A program made the translations under genes and the position numbers. A DNA stretch of 23,253 bases from a virus: IMG/VR virus record IMGVR_UViG_3300017788_000181, positions 1 through 23,253 of that record; one strand, 5' to 3'. Below the pieces are notes generated by a model. That model was given only the letters and a program-made list of their open reading frames with translations. It was not told the DNA's origin and made no database searches. Shown here one piece after another: positions 23,081 through 23,253 of this stretch (position 1 is its first letter; every line of letters begins with the position of its first letter).

Positions 23081-23253
23081 ATGGGTCGTTCAGTAAAAAA
23101 TCCTGAAATAGAAATTGGTAAACTAAGTGCTACTACAGTACTGGCTAACAACAGTCCTGTATTGACTGTTGCCAATAGTACTTTTGAAAATACACTTTAT
23201 GTTTCAAAGAATGGTAATGACACTAATGATGGTAAGAGTTTGGCTACTCCCAA
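23081..23253 (+). CDS. Start of a probable tail-fibre or beta-helix structural protein (runs off right edge)
   Basis: The frame opens at ATG 23081 and stays open for 57 codons to the window end. After about 40 residues it shows 'LYVSKNGNDTNDGKSLATP', the opening motif of many right-handed beta-helix proteins ('yVd.nG.D...G....P'), common in phage tail-associated and depolymerase-like proteins. Only the N-terminus is visible, so any enzyme function is unknown. Confidence 0.7.
   Translation, partial: MGRSVKNPEIEIGKLSATTVLANNSPVLTVANSTFENTLYVSKNGNDTNDGKSLATP

Noticed and set aside
1-23253. tRNA genes, CRISPR arrays, insertion sequences, attachment sites
   Set aside because: No cloverleaf with a T-arm, no regularly spaced repeats and no transposase or integrase were seen on reading.

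Overview
The window is a 23 kb piece of a T4-like tailed phage (myovirus) genome. The recognisable genes are T4 core genes: baseplate, late sigma factor, recombination nuclease and the head-assembly set. The DNA is AT-rich, the genes are tightly packed, and there are no bacterial housekeeping genes. The proteins look most like those I remember from marine and freshwater T4-like phages (cyanophage or pelagiphage type). That is recall, not a search, so the host is unknown.

Layout. (1) 1-4843, minus strand: a baseplate operon read right to left. It holds a tube-cap protein (gp54/gp48-like), gp53, a very large hub protein and the start of gp5, which runs off the left edge. (2) 4844-8677, plus strand: late sigma factor gp55, then the Mre11/Rad50-like nuclease pair gp47 and gp46. 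(3) 8679-9787: a GIY-YIG endonuclease gene, then about 680 bases with no credible gene. That stretch is GC-richer than its surroundings, dense in hairpins and long-range helices, and contains a strong terminator. It is the best candidate here for an undescribed element, a large structured phage RNA. (4) 9788-10854, minus strand: gp26-like baseplate protein and a small partner. (5) 10907-20388, plus strand: a probable tape-measure protein, then the head block. The head block is portal gp20 (interrupted by an HNH-type intein), a small gp67-like protein, an acidic prohead core protein, protease gp21, scaffold gp22 and major capsid protein gp23. (6) 20435-21309: an HNH homing endonuclease with its own early-type promoter and terminator. 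(7) 21401-23253: four small or partial virion structural genes.

Regulation. Copies of NATAAATA, which resembles the T4 late promoter TATAAATA, sit at gene junctions and often overlap the stop codon of the gene before. gp55, encoded here, is the sigma factor expected to read them. The gp55, gp47 and HNH genes instead have host sigma-70-like promoters. In several cases the predicted transcription start falls on the start codon, which suggests leaderless messages.

Three homing-endonuclease-type genes lie beside or inside highly conserved genes (46, 20, 23). Other points to check are an in-frame 32-codon extension behind a UGA-C stop in the hub gene, and a probable ATT start codon for gp55.
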